64,000 nucleotides of DNA from Sinorhizobium terangae (GCF_009601505.1 NZ_WITC01000043.1:1-64000); one strand, 5' to 3'; counted from the stretch's first letter, positions 19,700 through 29,772 are shown. A program made the numbers and translations. The notes: generated from the sequence alone by a model not told the origin.

Positions 19700-19916
19700 C
19701 ATTTGAGTGACAAGGTTGCACGAGAGGCGCGAAACCAACCGTCCCGGAAGAGGGAACAGCGCTCTAAGATCTTAGAATCGATCAGGTTTACGACCTGGTG
19801 CGAGGGCTACCAAAATCGCCGGGATTTCGGTGACGGTCTTGCTTTCAACTCATGATCGCGGCATGGTTTCGCGCACCGAACGAAACCGCCAAAGCAAGAC
19901 GCGGGAGAAAACGCCA

Positions 19917-20282
19917 ATGAAGCCTTTCGCCATTCCGACCCTTCTGGCCGCCGCGGCAACGCTGGCATCATGCCAGTCGTCGCCACGGGAATTGGGCGGG
20001 CCACCGCCGCGCCAGGCGGCCGGCGTCGAGGGCGCCTGGGTCGATCCGAACGGCATCGTTTCCACTTTCGCCGGCGGGACGTTCTCGACACGCACCACCG
20101 ACACCAACCAGCTGCTTGCTTCCGGCAACTACGTGAATGTCAGCCCGACGCTCGTCGAAATCAGCATGACGTCGCTGGTGCGCAACACCCAGTCGAAGGT
20201 CAACTGCGCGCTCGTTACGCAGACACAGCTGAACTGCACCACCGATTCCGGCGCCCAATTCTCTCTTACGCGCCGCGGCTGA
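19917..20282 (+). CDS. omp10: Omp10-family outer-membrane lipoprotein
   Basis: 121 residues. A short signal ends in the lipobox LASC (Cys at residue 20 or so), so the mature protein should be lipid-anchored. The body has [33 protein letters not shown] and [14 protein letters not shown], closely resembling Brucella Omp10 as I remember it. Two Cys in the VNCA/LNCT segments may form a disulphide. ATG 19917 is preferred because it begins the signal peptide. It is followed by a strong terminator. It is a surface/outer-membrane protein of unresolved function. Confidence 0.85.
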   Translation: MKPFAIPTLLAAAATLASCQSSPRELGGPPPRQAAGVEGAWVDPNGIVSTFAGGTFSTRTTDTNQLLASGNYVNVSPTLVEISMTSLVRNTQSKVNCALVTQTQLNCTTDSGAQFSLTRRG

Positions 20283-20335
20283 AGCGGATGAGCGAGGCGA
20301 CAAACACCCCTGCCGACATCCTGGCGATATGACGA

Positions 20336-20360
20336 GGGCCCGCTCAAACGCGGGCCTTTT
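20336..20360 (+). terminator. Terminator after omp10
   Basis: GGCCCGC (20337-20343) and GCGGGCC (20350-20356) make a 7-bp stem with a TCAAAC loop, followed by TTTTG. It separates omp10 from the next gene. Confidence 0.85.
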
Positions 20361-20404
20361 GTGATGTCGGAGAATGAAAACCTTCGTTCCATTTCGAGAG
20401 GACG

Positions 20405-20812
20405 ATGCTGAAATCCTACACAGGAAGCTGCCATTGCGGTGCGGTTCGCTTCGAAGCCGATCTGGACATCAGTGCCGGCACCGGAAAGTGCAATTGCTCG
20501 ATTTGCACCAAGATGCGCCTGTGGTCTGTTCGCGTGAGGCCGGAAGCCTTTCGTCTCATCGAAGGCGAGAGCGAACTGACGGATTTCCAGGGGAAGAACA
20601 AGGTCGCCCATCACCTCTTCTGCAAGCATTGCGGCATGCACCCTTTTGAGCGCATCGGTCTCCCGAACATGACGGGCGCTCCGTACCTCAACATCAATGT
20701 CGCATGTCTCGACGGCGTCGACGTCGACGAGCTGATGGCGGCACCGGTCACCTATTACGATGGCCGCAACGACAATTGGGGAGAGGCGCCCGCCGAAGTC
20801 CGGCATCTGTAG
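20405..20812 (+). CDS. GFA-domain zinc protein
   Basis: 135 residues of the glutathione-dependent formaldehyde-activating (GFA) family. Zinc-ligand cysteines are visible as GSCHCGAVRF, KCNCSICTK and FCKHCGMHPF. Family membership does not establish formaldehyde activation, and many members have other or unknown substrates. A related protein is encoded at 58364-58774, with the same motif spacing and a matching NINVACLD segment. It stands alone between the omp10 terminator and the 5'-nucleotidase gene. Confidence 0.9.
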   Translation: MLKSYTGSCHCGAVRFEADLDISAGTGKCNCSICTKMRLWSVRVRPEAFRLIEGESELTDFQGKNKVAHHLFCKHCGMHPFERIGLPNMTGAPYLNINVACLDGVDVDELMAAPVTYYDGRNDNWGEAPAEVRHL

Positions 20813-21022
20813 ACCGGGGCGATCGGCTTCATAACCCCTGGATCCGCTCACTCGGCAGCCGGCTTAACCCTAGTTGGAATCCGGCGAAGGAAGGTCGGCT
20901 TTAGCGCTTGAAGTCGGCGGCAACTGATGAAAACATCCGGCACGCCACCTCGGTCAGGGGATCGAGCATTTCCGCGCGGTTTGCAATTGATCGGAAATCG
21001 ACAGGCAGAACGGGAGAGCCTC

Positions 21023-22900
21023 ATGATCAGACATATACGGACCGGCCTCATGACCGCGTCTATTCTCGCCCTTTCTTCGGGCGCCGCCTTCGCCGATTAT
21101 GAATTGAACATCCTGCACATCAACGATCTTCACTCCCGCATCGAGTCGATCAACAAGTTCGAGTCGACCTGCTCGGCGGAAGAAGAAGGCAAGAACGAGT
21201 GCTTTGGTGGCGTCGCCCGCCTGAAGACGCTGATCGACCAGAAACGCCAGGAGCTGACGGGCAAGAACCTGCTTCTTCTCAATGCCGGCGACAATTTCCA
21301 GGGCTCGCTCTTCTTCACCACCTACAAGGGCGCGGCAGAAGCGGAATTCCTGAACCTGATGAAGTTCGATGCGATGACCGTCGGCAACCACGAATTCGAC
21401 GAAAGCGAAGACGGGCTCGCGAGCTTCCTCGACAAGGTCACCTTCCCGGTCGTAACCGCCAACGTGCTGCCGAGCTACAAGTCGAAGATCGGCGACCGGA
21501 TCAAGCCGTCGATCGTGCTCGATGTCGGCGGACAGAAGATCGGCATCGTCGGCGCGGTCGCCAACGACACGCCCGAGCTTTCTTCTCCCGGGCCGGACAT
21601 CCTGATCGGTGAAGATGTCGCGACGATTACGAGTGCGGTGGAGGAACTCAAGAAGCAGGGCGTCAACAAGATCATCGCGCTGACCCATGTCGGCTATCCG
21701 CGCGACCTCGCCGCCATCGCCAAGATCCCGGACATCGACGTTGTCGTCGGCGGCCACTCCCACAGCCTGCTGTCGAACACCGATGAGAAGGCGGAAGGCC
21801 CATATCCGACCATGGTCGAAAATCCCGGCGGCTACAAGGTGCCGGTGGTGCAAGCCGGGTCCTATAGCAAATATCTCGGCGACCTCGTCGTGACCTTCGA
21901 TGACAGCGGCGTCGTGAAGGCCGCCAAGGGCGATCCGATCCTCATCGACTCCTCGGTGAAGCCCGACGAAGCCGTGCTTGCCCGTATCAAGGAACTCGCC
22001 AAGCCGATCGAAGAGCTGCGCACCAAGGTTATCGCCAAGACCGAGGCGCCGATCGACGGTTCGCGCGAGAATTGCCGCGCCAAGGAATGCGAAATGGGCA
22101 CACTGGTGGCCGACGCCATGCTCGACCGCGCCAAGGGCCAGGGTGTCACGATCGCCATCACCAACGGCGGCGGACTGCGCGCCTCGATCGACGCGGGCGA
22201 CGTGACCATGGGCGAAGCCATCACCGTGCTTCCCTTCCAGAATACGCTTGCGACCTTCCAGTTGAAGGGCGCGGACATTCGCGCTGCGCTGGAGAACGGC
22301 TTGAGCCAGGTCGAAGAGGGCGGCGGACGCTTCCCACAGGTGGCCGGCATGAAATTTTCCTTCGACCGCTCCAAGCCGGCCGGCAGCCGGCTCGTGTCTG
22401 TCGAGGTGAAGGAGGGCGAAACCTTCGTTCCGCTCGACCCCGAAAAGACCTATTCGCTCGTCAGCAACAATTTCATGCGCGGCGGCGGCGACGGTTATGC
22501 CGTCTTCAAGACCAAAGGCGAGAACGCCTACGACTATGGTCCGGGACTGGAGACCGTGCTCGCTGACTATCTCGCGGCACACCAGCCGTTCAAGCCTCAT
22601 ACAGATGGCCGCATCACCGAAGTCGCCGCGGCGGCAGGTGCACCGGCCAGCGGCACGGCGGCGCCGTCCACCGAGACGAAACCGGCAGAGAGCACAGCCG
22701 CCGCACCGGCGCAGCCTTCAACGGGGGCCGCAGCCGGCGGGCCGCAGAAGCATGTCATCGCCAGGGGTGACACGCTTTGGGATCTTGCCGAGTCCTACTA
22801 TGGCGACGGCGTGCTTTGGCACAGGATCTCCGAAGCCAACGGCGACCCCGCTCCGCGCCGGCTCGAAATTGGCCGCGAGCTCGCAATTCCGGCCAAGTAA
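21023..22900 (+). CDS. Periplasmic 5'-nucleotidase / metallophosphoesterase with C-terminal LysM
   Basis: 625 residues. A signal peptide (TASILALSSGAAFADYE) directs export. The metallophosphatase domain shows LHINDLHSR, NAGDNFQGS, VGNHEFDES and VVGGHSHS as metal ligands. The 5'-nucleotidase C-terminal domain includes NGGGLRASIDAGDVTMG and NNFMRGGGDGY. A Pro/Ala/Thr linker leads to a LysM domain (HVIARGDTLWDLAESYYGDG), which should bind peptidoglycan and hold the enzyme at the wall. It probably hydrolyses extracellular nucleotides for phosphate and nucleoside salvage. A strong terminator follows. Confidence 0.92.
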   Translation: MIRHIRTGLMTASILALSSGAAFADYELNILHINDLHSRIESINKFESTCSAEEEGKNECFGGVARLKTLIDQKRQELTGKNLLLLNAGDNFQGSLFFTTYKGAAEAEFLNLMKFDAMTVGNHEFDESEDGLASFLDKVTFPVVTANVLPSYKSKIGDRIKPSIVLDVGGQKIGIVGAVANDTPELSSPGPDILIGEDVATITSAVEELKKQGVNKIIALTHVGYPRDLAAIAKIPDIDVVVGGHSHSLLSNTDEKAEGPYPTMVENPGGYKVPVVQAGSYSKYLGDLVVTFDDSGVVKAAKGDPILIDSSVKPDEAVLARIKELAKPIEELRTKVIAKTEAPIDGSRENCRAKECEMGTLVADAMLDRAKGQGVTIAITNGGGLRASIDAGDVTMGEAITVLPFQNTLATFQLKGADIRAALENGLSQVEEGGGRFPQVAGMKFSFDRSKPAGSRLVSVEVKEGETFVPLDPEKTYSLVSNNFMRGGGDGYAVFKTKGENAYDYGPGLETVLADYLAAHQPFKPHTDGRITEVAAAAGAPASGTAAPSTETKPAESTAAAPAQPSTGAAAGGPQKHVIARGDTLWDLAESYYGDGVLWHRISEANGDPAPRRLEIGRELAIPAK

Positions 22901-22923
22901 GACAATTTGCCCCTGACAGATCG

Positions 22924-22960
22924 GCCGGCGCGGTCTTCCCTGCGCCGGCTTTTCTTTTTA
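22924..22960 (+). terminator. Terminator after the 5'-nucleotidase gene
   Basis: GCCGGCGC (22924-22931) pairs with GCGCCGGC (22942-22949), then TTTTCTTTTT. Its position argues that the ferrochelatase gene downstream starts after it, at 23003, and not at an in-frame upstream codon. Confidence 0.92.
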
Positions 22961-23002
22961 GAAGGGTTTGAAAATGAAGGCGCCGGCAACCAAGAGGCGC
23001 CC

Positions 23003-24043
23003 ATGAGGACCGAGATGACCCACGCCGAACCGAGCACCGACCAAGCTGCCCTGAAATCCGGGAAGATCGGCGTGCTGCTTGTCAATCTCGGAACCCCGGA
23101 CGGTACCGACTACACCTCCATGCGCCGCTACCTCAAGGAGTTCCTGAGTGACAGGCGCGTCATCGAATGGTCGCGTCTCTATTGGTATCCGATCCTCTAC
23201 GGCATCGTGCTCAACACCCGCCCCGGCAAGGTCGGCAAAGCCTACGAGGTGATCTGGAACAAGGAACGCAACGAAAGCTGGTTGCGCACCTACACCCGCA
23301 ACCAGGCCGAACTGATGGCGAAGGCCTTTGCCAATCGGCCGGAGGTCGTGGTCGACTGGGCGATGCGCTACGGCCAGCCGTCGATCGCTGCGCGCATGGA
23401 GGCGCTGCAGCAGCAAGGTTGCGATCGCGTCCTCGTTTTCCCACTTTATCCGCAATATGCCGCAGCCACGACCGCGACGGTCAACGACAAGGCCTTCGAG
23501 GCGCTTTTGAAGATGCGCTGGCAGCCGGCGCTGCGCACCGTTCCGGCCTATCCCGGCGACCCGGTCTATATCGATGCGCTCGCCGCCTCGATCAGCAAGC
23601 ATCTCGCAACGCTCGACTGGGAGCCGGAAGTCGTGCTCGCCTCCTTCCACGGCATTCCGAAGAGCTATTCCGACCAGGGCGATCCCTATTATCTCCAGTG
23701 TCAGGAGACAGCACGGCTGCTGCGCGCGAAGCTCGGCTGGCCGGAGGCTAAGCTGCAGGTTACCTTCCAGTCCCGCTTCGGCCCGGAGGAGTGGTTGCAG
23801 CCCTATACCGACAAGACGATCGAGAAGCTGGCGAAGGACGGCGTCAAGCGCCTTGCCGTCATCAACCCCGGCTTCGTCTCCGACTGTCTGGAGACGCTGG
23901 AGGAAATCGCCGGCCAAGCCGCCGAAAGCTTCCACCACAACGGCGGCGAGAAATTTGCGCATATTCCCTGCCTGAACGACAGCGCCGAAGGCATGGCAGT
24001 GCTCAATCACGTGGTCCGCCGCGAGCTTGAGGGCTGGCTCTGA
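23003..24043 (+). CDS. hemH: Ferrochelatase
   Basis: Inserts ferrous iron into protoporphyrin IX, the last step of haem synthesis, at the inner membrane. 346 residues, normal for proteobacteria. GVLLVNLGTPD starts the domain, FPLYPQYA and SFHGIPKSY carry the conserved active-site His, and TFQSRFGPEEWLQPYT is the C-terminal signature. ATG 23003 is chosen because an intrinsic terminator lies upstream at 22924-22960; ATG 23015 is also possible. It is separated by about 95 bases from qmcA. Confidence 0.96.
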   Translation: MRTEMTHAEPSTDQAALKSGKIGVLLVNLGTPDGTDYTSMRRYLKEFLSDRRVIEWSRLYWYPILYGIVLNTRPGKVGKAYEVIWNKERNESWLRTYTRNQAELMAKAFANRPEVVVDWAMRYGQPSIAARMEALQQQGCDRVLVFPLYPQYAAATTATVNDKAFEALLKMRWQPALRTVPAYPGDPVYIDALAASISKHLATLDWEPEVVLASFHGIPKSYSDQGDPYYLQCQETARLLRAKLGWPEAKLQVTFQSRFGPEEWLQPYTDKTIEKLAKDGVKRLAVINPGFVSDCLETLEEIAGQAAESFHHNGGEKFAHIPCLNDSAEGMAVLNHVVRRELEGWL

Positions 24044-24138
24044 TAGACCCGTCTCTGCACACCGCTTGAATTCTCCCGGCGAATCGCCACGTCATATCCT
24101 AGGGGCACTCCAAACGTTGGAGTTGCGAAGAGGGAGAT

Positions 24139-25137
24139 ATGTCGGTGGGCGGCATGGATATCGCAGTCATTGCATTCGTCGTTCTCGTCATCCTGGTGCT
24201 CTTTGCCGGGATCAAGACGGTGCCGCAGGGCTATCAATACACTGTCGAACGCTTCGGGCGCTACACGAAGACCATGGAGCCGGGGCTGAACCTGATCATT
24301 CCCTTCATCGATCGCATCGGGGCGAAGATGAACGTGATGGAGCAGGTTCTCGACGTGCCGACCCAGGAGGTCATCACCAAGGACAATGCCAGCGTGTCGG
24401 CCGATGCGGTCGCCTTTTATCAGGTGCTGAACCCTGCCCAGGCCGCCTATCAGGTGGCCCATCTCGAGAATGCCCTCCTCAACCTGACGATGACCAACAT
24501 CCGCTCGGTGATGGGCTCGATGGACCTCGACGAGTTGCTTTCCAATCGCGACACGATCAACGACCGCCTGCTCCGCGTCGTCGACGAGGCCGCCAGTCCT
24601 TGGGGAATCAAGATCACCCGCGTCGAGATCAAGGACATCGCGCCGCCGACGGACCTGGTCGAGGCAATGGCCCGGCAGATGAAGGCGGAACGCGAAAAGC
24701 GCGCGCAGGTGCTGGAGGCGGAAGGCGCCCGCAACGCGCAGATCCTGCGCGCCGAGGGCGCCAAGCAATCGGCGATCCTTGAGGCCGAGGGTCAGCGCGA
24801 AGCTGCCTATCGCGAGGCGGAGGCGCGCGAGCGCCTGGCGGAGGCAGAAGCCAAGGCAACCCGCATGGTATCCGAAGCGATTGCCGCCGGCGACGTGCAG
24901 GCGATCAACTATTTCGTCGCGCAAAAGTACACCGAGGCGCTCGCTTCCATCGGCACGGCAAACAATCAGAAGATCGTGCTGATGCCGATGGAGGCCTCCT
25001 CGCTGATAGGCTCGCTCGGTGGCATCGGCGCCATCGCCAGGGAGATCTTCGGCGATGCCCAGCCTAGCGCGCCTCGCCCGCGCCAGTCGACGCCGCGCAC
25101 GGGTCCGGCCGCCAATTCCACCGAACCGACCTCTTGA
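24139..25137 (+). CDS. qmcA: SPFH/band-7 membrane protein QmcA
   Basis: 332 residues. One N-terminal membrane helix ([17 protein letters not shown]) is followed by an SPFH domain ([22 protein letters not shown]) and a long Ala/Glu/Arg-rich coiled coil (about residues 175-240). The protein should form oligomers in membrane microdomains and influence proteolysis or membrane quality control. A short Pro/Thr-rich tail ends it. GGGAG precedes the ATG. The NfeD-type partner starts ten bases after the stop, the usual arrangement for this pair. Confidence 0.93.
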   Translation: MSVGGMDIAVIAFVVLVILVLFAGIKTVPQGYQYTVERFGRYTKTMEPGLNLIIPFIDRIGAKMNVMEQVLDVPTQEVITKDNASVSADAVAFYQVLNPAQAAYQVAHLENALLNLTMTNIRSVMGSMDLDELLSNRDTINDRLLRVVDEAASPWGIKITRVEIKDIAPPTDLVEAMARQMKAEREKRAQVLEAEGARNAQILRAEGAKQSAILEAEGQREAAYREAEARERLAEAEAKATRMVSEAIAAGDVQAINYFVAQKYTEALASIGTANNQKIVLMPMEASSLIGSLGGIGAIAREIFGDAQPSAPRPRQSTPRTGPAANSTEPTS

Positions 25138-25146
25138 GGGCGCCCC

Positions 25147-25602
25147 ATGATCGCACGCATCGTCCTCGAACTCGGACCCTGGAGCTGGTGGGTGCTCGGT
25201 CTCGTCCTGCTGGCGGCGGAATTGGTGTTGCCAGGCGTCTTTCTCGTCTGGATCGGGTTCGCAGCGCTCGCTACCGGCAGCCTGTCCCTCCTCCTCTGGG
25301 ATGCCGCATTCTGGGTCTGGGAGATCCAGGTCGTCGTCTTCGCGCTGCATTCGGTGTTCGCGGTGCTCATCGGGCGGCGCTTCGTCTCCTCCTCGGTCGG
25401 GAGCGACGAGCCGCTGCTCAACAAGCGGGGCGAAAGCCTCGTCGGCCGCACGGCGGTTTTGGAGCAGCCGATCGCCGAGGGCCGAGGGCGCGTCCGCTTG
25501 GACGACACGACCTGGTCGGTCGAAGGGCCGGATCTGCCGATCGGCACGCGCGTGCGCATCGTGGCAAGCAGCGGCCGCCATCTCACCGTCGAGCGCGCCT
25601 GA
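25147..25602 (+). CDS. NfeD-family membrane protein
   Basis: 151 residues. Two to three membrane helices occupy the first half (VLGLVLLAAELVLPGVFLVW and following), and the C-terminal part is the soluble OB-fold domain (LVGRTAVLEQPIAEGRGRV, VRIVASSGRHLTVE). It corresponds to the short NfeD form without the protease domain, which pairs with SPFH proteins. It lies ten bases after qmcA, so the two almost certainly form an operon and a complex. Confidence 0.9.
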   Translation: MIARIVLELGPWSWWVLGLVLLAAELVLPGVFLVWIGFAALATGSLSLLLWDAAFWVWEIQVVVFALHSVFAVLIGRRFVSSSVGSDEPLLNKRGESLVGRTAVLEQPIAEGRGRVRLDDTTWSVEGPDLPIGTRVRIVASSGRHLTVERA

Positions 25603-25716
25603 GCGCATCGCCAAAATGGTCCGGAAACCCGATTTTCCTTTTGGAAACGATTGGTTAACCACGCGCCTTTACGGTTGCGAAACGATTGCAATCACGGTTT
25701 CGCGGACAGACGGCGC

Positions 25717-27156
25717 ATGGAGCCCATAATTTCACGCTCGATCACGGCGGGCGCCTTGCGTCCGAGGATGCGGGCGTGGCTTCTGGCGGGCTGCGCTCTC
25801 TTCGCCGGCACGTCCGCCGGCGCGCAAAGCCTCGACAATCCACCGATTGCCGGCACCGCAGCAGGCATCACCGGCGCAACGGGCAATACCGCTGCGATCA
25901 CGGATCCGGAAACGACCGGCGCCGTTGCCGCCAGCGATCTTCCTCCGGCGCTCGACGAGGACTTTAACCGCCTGAACCGGCGTGAGGAGACGATCGATGG
26001 CCTCCGCACGCGCATCGACCCCTACGAGGGCCAGGCACCGGGCATCCGTATCGGTACCTTCGTCCTGAAGCCCGCTCTCAGCGAAACCTTCAATCATGAG
26101 CGCCAGAAGACGGGGAGCCAGAGCGAGAGCCGCAGCTTCATCGAGACCGGTCTCAAGGGATCGCTGACCTCCGACTGGTCCCGCCATCAGTTGAGCGTCA
26201 CTGGCGAAGGCGTCCTGCAGAACAACACGTCCGGCGAGGGCGAGGAAGAACCGCGCGCGGATGTCGACGCCGAACTGCGCCTCGACCTCAGTGACCAGAC
26301 GACCGCCCGGCTGACGACGGGCTACAGCTTCGAGCGGGAAGACGCCAACGATCCCAACGCCATTGCCAATGCCGAAACCCAATCCGGCGTCAACATCTAT
26401 CGTCTGGGCGCAGCAGTCGAGCGCGATTACGGCCTCATTCGCGGATCACTCGGCGTCGATTTCGAGCGCCGGACCTATGGCGATGTCGAGCTCGACAATG
26501 GTACAAGCCTTTCCGTCGAGGACCGCAACCGCAATATCGGCATCCTGGACGCGCGCATCGGCTACGAGCTGTCTCCTGCCCTCATCCCCTTCCTTGAAGC
26601 CTCAGTTGGCAAATCGAACTACGATCTGCGCGAGGACACGCTCGGCTTCGAACGGTCCTATCAAAGCTATGCGGGACGTGCCGGGCTTGAGGTCGACCTG
26701 GGCGAAAAGCTAAACGGCGAACTCGCACTCGGCTATGGAACCTATCGTTTCGACGACGACCGTCTGGGCGATCTTCGCGGCCTTTCGGCGGACGGGCGGG
26801 TCAACTGGTCGCCGCAGCGCGGTACGGATGTCCTGCTCGGTCTCGCAACCTACCTCGACCCTTCGACGACGCCGGGCGACGCAGGTTCGATCAACTACGA
26901 GCTGACGAGCATCGTCACCCGACAACTGCGTTCGACGCTGGTTGCCCGCCTGTCGAACAGCCTGACGCTGCGCAACTTCCCCTCGGATGCCACATCCTCC
27001 GACGAAGCCACCTGGCGAACCGGCGCCGGCCTGACCTGGGACGTGACTCGCTATCTCGCACTCACCGGCGACGTCAGTTACGAACGCACGAACCGGGACC
27101 GCGGCGAGTCAACCGATACCGCCCGCATCGGCGTCGGACTGACGCTGAGGCGCTAA
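25717..27156 (+). CDS. Outer-membrane beta-barrel protein
   Basis: About 479 residues. A signal-like segment (WLLAGCALFAGTSAGAQS) is followed by an Ala/Thr/Gly-rich linker and then, from about residue 105, alternating amphipathic strands with many tyrosines and Asp/Arg turns, as in barrels (for example FVLKPALSETFNHER, ARLTTGYSFERED). The last residues, VGLTLRR, form a terminal strand but lack the usual C-terminal aromatic. It probably sits in the outer membrane; cargo unknown. ATG 25717 is chosen because it starts the signal. A family C repeat begins directly after the stop. Confidence 0.82.
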   Translation: MEPIISRSITAGALRPRMRAWLLAGCALFAGTSAGAQSLDNPPIAGTAAGITGATGNTAAITDPETTGAVAASDLPPALDEDFNRLNRREETIDGLRTRIDPYEGQAPGIRIGTFVLKPALSETFNHERQKTGSQSESRSFIETGLKGSLTSDWSRHQLSVTGEGVLQNNTSGEGEEEPRADVDAELRLDLSDQTTARLTTGYSFEREDANDPNAIANAETQSGVNIYRLGAAVERDYGLIRGSLGVDFERRTYGDVELDNGTSLSVEDRNRNIGILDARIGYELSPALIPFLEASVGKSNYDLREDTLGFERSYQSYAGRAGLEVDLGEKLNGELALGYGTYRFDDDRLGDLRGLSADGRVNWSPQRGTDVLLGLATYLDPSTTPGDAGSINYELTSIVTRQLRSTLVARLSNSLTLRNFPSDATSSDEATWRTGAGLTWDVTRYLALTGDVSYERTNRDRGESTDTARIGVGLTLRR

Positions 27157-27310
27157 TGCCTGTCGCCCAAAGTGTGCAGCGGCTTCGGGCGACGACATGC
27201 GTAAAAGCAATGACTTAAAGCGCGTCGCGCATGAGTACGATCGAACGCGACGCGCTTGGGAGCGGGATGAGGAAAAGTGTGTGCGGTTTTCCGCACGGCA
27301 CCGCGCAGTC
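27157..27310 (+). repeat. Family C repeat plus a long GC-rich palindrome
   Basis: TGCCTGTCGCCC...CGACGACATGC (27157-27202) is a family C copy abutting the TAA of the barrel gene. It is followed by AAGCGCGTCGCG (27218-27229) and its exact complement CGCGACGCGCTT (27246-27257), 12-bp arms. A further hairpin around TGTGCGGTTTTCCGCAC (27279-27295) follows. At least three repeat modules are joined here. Confidence 0.7.
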
Positions 27311-27312
27311 GC

Positions 27313-27342
27313 AATAAATTGGCCGCGCCTTTCGACGCGGCC
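27313..27342 (-). terminator. Possible terminator of galU
   Basis: GGCCGCG (27321-27327) pairs with CGCGGCC (27336-27342). Read on the minus strand it is followed by AATTTATT, only partly T-rich. It lies about 20 bases past the galU stop. Confidence 0.5.
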
Positions 27343-27363
27343 TGGATTCGCCGTCCGTAGAGA

Positions 27364-28251
27364 TCACTTCAGGCTTTGCAGCAATGCCTTCAGCGGTCCT
27401 TCGACGGTGGGCCGAATGTCGCCGCGCTCGAGCGCGAAGGCAACGTTCGCGAGGATGAATCCGTCCTTCGCCCCGCAGTCATAGGTGTCGCCGCGGAAGT
27501 GATAGGCGGCGAAAGGCTGGGCGCCGGAAAGCTTCACCATGCCATCGGTCAGCTGGATCTCGTTGCCGGCGCCGCGCTCCTGCCGTTCCAGAATCGGGAA
27601 GATCTCCGGCTGCAGGATGTAGCGGCCGTTGATGAAGAAGTTCGAAGGTGCGGTACCTGGCGCGGGCTTCTCGACCATCTTGGTGATCTTGAAGCCTTCG
27701 CCGATCTTGTCGCCGACGCCGACGATGCCGTATTTGTGGGCCTGGTCGGGCGCACATTCCTCAACGGCGACCACATTGCCGCCGCTCTGCTCATAGAGCT
27801 CGACCATGCCCTTGAGGCAGCCCTTCTCACCCTTCATGATCATGTCGGGCAAAAGCAGCGCGAAGGGTTCGTTGCCGACGAGATCGCGCGCGCACCAGAC
27901 CGCATGGCCGAGGCCGAGCGGCGCCTGCTGGCGTGTGAAACTGGTGGTGCCCGCCTTCGGCAATATGGCCTCCAGAAGCTCGATTTCCGCCTTCTTGTTG
28001 CGTTCGCGGAGTGTCTGGTCGAGTTCGACTTGAATGTCGAAATAGTCCTCGATCACCGCCTTGCTGCGGCCGGTCACGAAGATCAGATGCTCAATGCCCG
28101 CTTCCAGCGCCTCGTCGACGACATATTGGATGACCGGCTTGTCCACCACCGTCAGCATCTCCTTCGGCACGGCCTTGGTTGCCGGCAGGAAACGCGTGCC
28201 AAGTCCCGCCACAGGGAACACGGCTTTGCGGACTTTACGCTTGTCGGTCAT
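27364..28251 (-). CDS. galU: UTP-glucose-1-phosphate uridylyltransferase
   Basis: 295 residues. Makes UDP-glucose from UTP and glucose-1-phosphate for exopolysaccharide, cyclic glucan and lipopolysaccharide synthesis. The N-terminal nucleotide loop is [21 protein letters not shown] shown in part as [13 protein letters not shown]. Other family motifs are [21 protein letters not shown] and [15 protein letters not shown] 28251 follows AGGAGGTGTCC; a GTG six bases earlier would overlap that site. Rhizobial exoN encodes the same activity, so this could be annotated exoN-like. Confidence 0.95.
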   Translation of the reverse strand: MTDKRKVRKAVFPVAGLGTRFLPATKAVPKEMLTVVDKPVIQYVVDEALEAGIEHLIFVTGRSKAVIEDYFDIQVELDQTLRERNKKAEIELLEAILPKAGTTSFTRQQAPLGLGHAVWCARDLVGNEPFALLLPDMIMKGEKGCLKGMVELYEQSGGNVVAVEECAPDQAHKYGIVGVGDKIGEGFKITKMVEKPAPGTAPSNFFINGRYILQPEIFPILERQERGAGNEIQLTDGMVKLSGAQPFAAYHFRGDTYDCGAKDGFILANVAFALERGDIRPTVEGPLKALLQSLK

Positions 28252-28551
28252 GGACACCTCCTTGCAGTGTTTCTCAACTCTAGCCCGAAAAAGACAAATT
28301 GGACTGGATTTAGTCGCCGATCGCTATTTTTTTGCAAAAGACGGCGACGTGCCTTATTCATGGTAAAGACTTTGTTGACTTCGTTTCTGTAGGCTTCTCC
28401 CCTGATCCGATGCGATTTCCGCTGTTCGGAGTGAAGAAGAAACCGCAAGCTGCCCCTTCGCGGCCTGCTGCGGGCGACATTGCAAACCCGGAGTATTCCG
28501 TCCGGCATGAACGCCGGCTGAACGCTCGCTGAGAAACGGAACCGATAGCTG

Positions 28552-29772
28552 ATGATCACAACCCGCAGGACGTTCTTTAGCCATATCGCCGCCGCCCTCA
28601 TCGTTACCGCCGCCACGTTTGGCTCAGCACCTGCACATGCAGACACCGGCTTCCAGACCTGGATCAACAATTTCTACGCGACCGCCGCCAAGAGCGGCAT
28701 CACCCAGGCGACCTACCGCAAGGCCTTCGCCGGCGTGAAGACGCCTGATCCCGTAGTGCTCGAAAAGGCGAACTTCCAGCCTGAGTTCAAGCACAAGATC
28801 TGGGAATATATCGACTCGCGTGTCAATCCGTACACGAAGCGCGTCGGCCAGGAAATGGCCGCCGAGCATGCCCGCACGCTCAACGCGCTTGAACGACACT
28901 TCGGCGTCGACAGGAACGTTCTGCTCGCAATCTGGTCGATGGAAACGAACTATGGCGCCGTCCTCCAGAAGGATGACCGGCTGCACTATGTGCCGCGCGC
29001 ACTGGCGACGCTCGCCTATGCCGATCAGAAGCGGTCCAAATATGCCAAGGCGCAATTGATCGCGGCCTTGAAGATCCTCCAGAGCGGTGACATCACCCCG
29101 CGCGAACTGACCGGGTCCTGGGCGGGCGCCATGGGACACACGCAGTTCATTCCGACGAGCTACCTGCTTTATGCGGTCGATGCGGACGGAAACGGGCACC
29201 GCGACATCTGGAATTCGGTCCCGGACGCATTGGCCACAGCCGCCAACCTCCTGAGGAAGAACGGATGGCAGCCCGGCGAGACCTGGGGATACGAAGTCGT
29301 GCCGCCGGCGAATGCAGCGAAATATTCCGGCCAGACGAAGACGCTCGGCCAATGGGCGGCGCTCGGCTTCCTCCGGCCGAACGGCAAGGGTTTTCGCAGC
29401 CCGAACACGCGCGCCGAACTCAAGCTTCCAGGTGGCAGCGGCGGTCCCGGCTTCCTGATGACGCGCAACTTCTTCGTCATCAAGCGCTACAACGCGTCCG
29501 ATTCCTATGCGCTCGGCGTCGGGTTGCTGGCAGACCAGATCGCCGGCTATGCGGGCATGCAGCAGCGCTGGCCGCGCCCGGACGGATCGCTCGATATCAG
29601 CGAAAAGTTCGAACTGCAGAACCGCCTGAAGGAGCTCGGCTACTACGACGGTGAAGTCGACGGCAATTTCGGCTCGGGCTCCAAGGCCGCGATCCAGGCC
29701 TTCCAGACCCAGAACGGCCTGACGCCGGACGGCGAACCGACGCAGCACCTCCTGCGCGCCCTGCGCAACTGA
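28552..29772 (+). CDS. Lytic murein transglycosylase (MltB type) with peptidoglycan-binding domain
   Basis: 406 residues. A signal peptide opens with a twin-arginine-like TTRRTFF and ends near APAHADTG. The MltB-type catalytic domain has AIWSMETNYG, with the catalytic Glu, and SWAGAMGHTQFIPTSY. The C-terminus is a peptidoglycan-binding-1 domain (LQNRLKELGYYDGEVDGNFG). It cleaves the glycan strand in the periplasm with 1,6-anhydro-muramic acid formation. A hypothetical short reading frame at 28410-28532 sits just upstream. It is followed by an SGNH protein gene that may act on the envelope too. Confidence 0.92.
   Translation: MITTRRTFFSHIAAALIVTAATFGSAPAHADTGFQTWINNFYATAAKSGITQATYRKAFAGVKTPDPVVLEKANFQPEFKHKIWEYIDSRVNPYTKRVGQEMAAEHARTLNALERHFGVDRNVLLAIWSMETNYGAVLQKDDRLHYVPRALATLAYADQKRSKYAKAQLIAALKILQSGDITPRELTGSWAGAMGHTQFIPTSYLLYAVDADGNGHRDIWNSVPDALATAANLLRKNGWQPGETWGYEVVPPANAAKYSGQTKTLGQWAALGFLRPNGKGFRSPNTRAELKLPGGSGGPGFLMTRNFFVIKRYNASDSYALGVGLLADQIAGYAGMQQRWPRPDGSLDISEKFELQNRLKELGYYDGEVDGNFGSGSKAAIQAFQTQNGLTPDGEPTQHLLRALRN

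Noticed and set aside
20954..22600. A 548-codon minus-strand frame opposite the 5'-nucleotidase gene
   Set aside because: No recognisable domain, and it conflicts with a gene showing a signal peptide, metal motifs and LysM.
22907..23002. Upstream extension of hemH
   Set aside because: It would translate through a strong intrinsic terminator; the start at 23003 gives the normal length.
27157..27310. Repeated palindromes as a possible CRISPR array
   Set aside because: The modules differ from each other and there are no regularly spaced identical repeats or cas genes.
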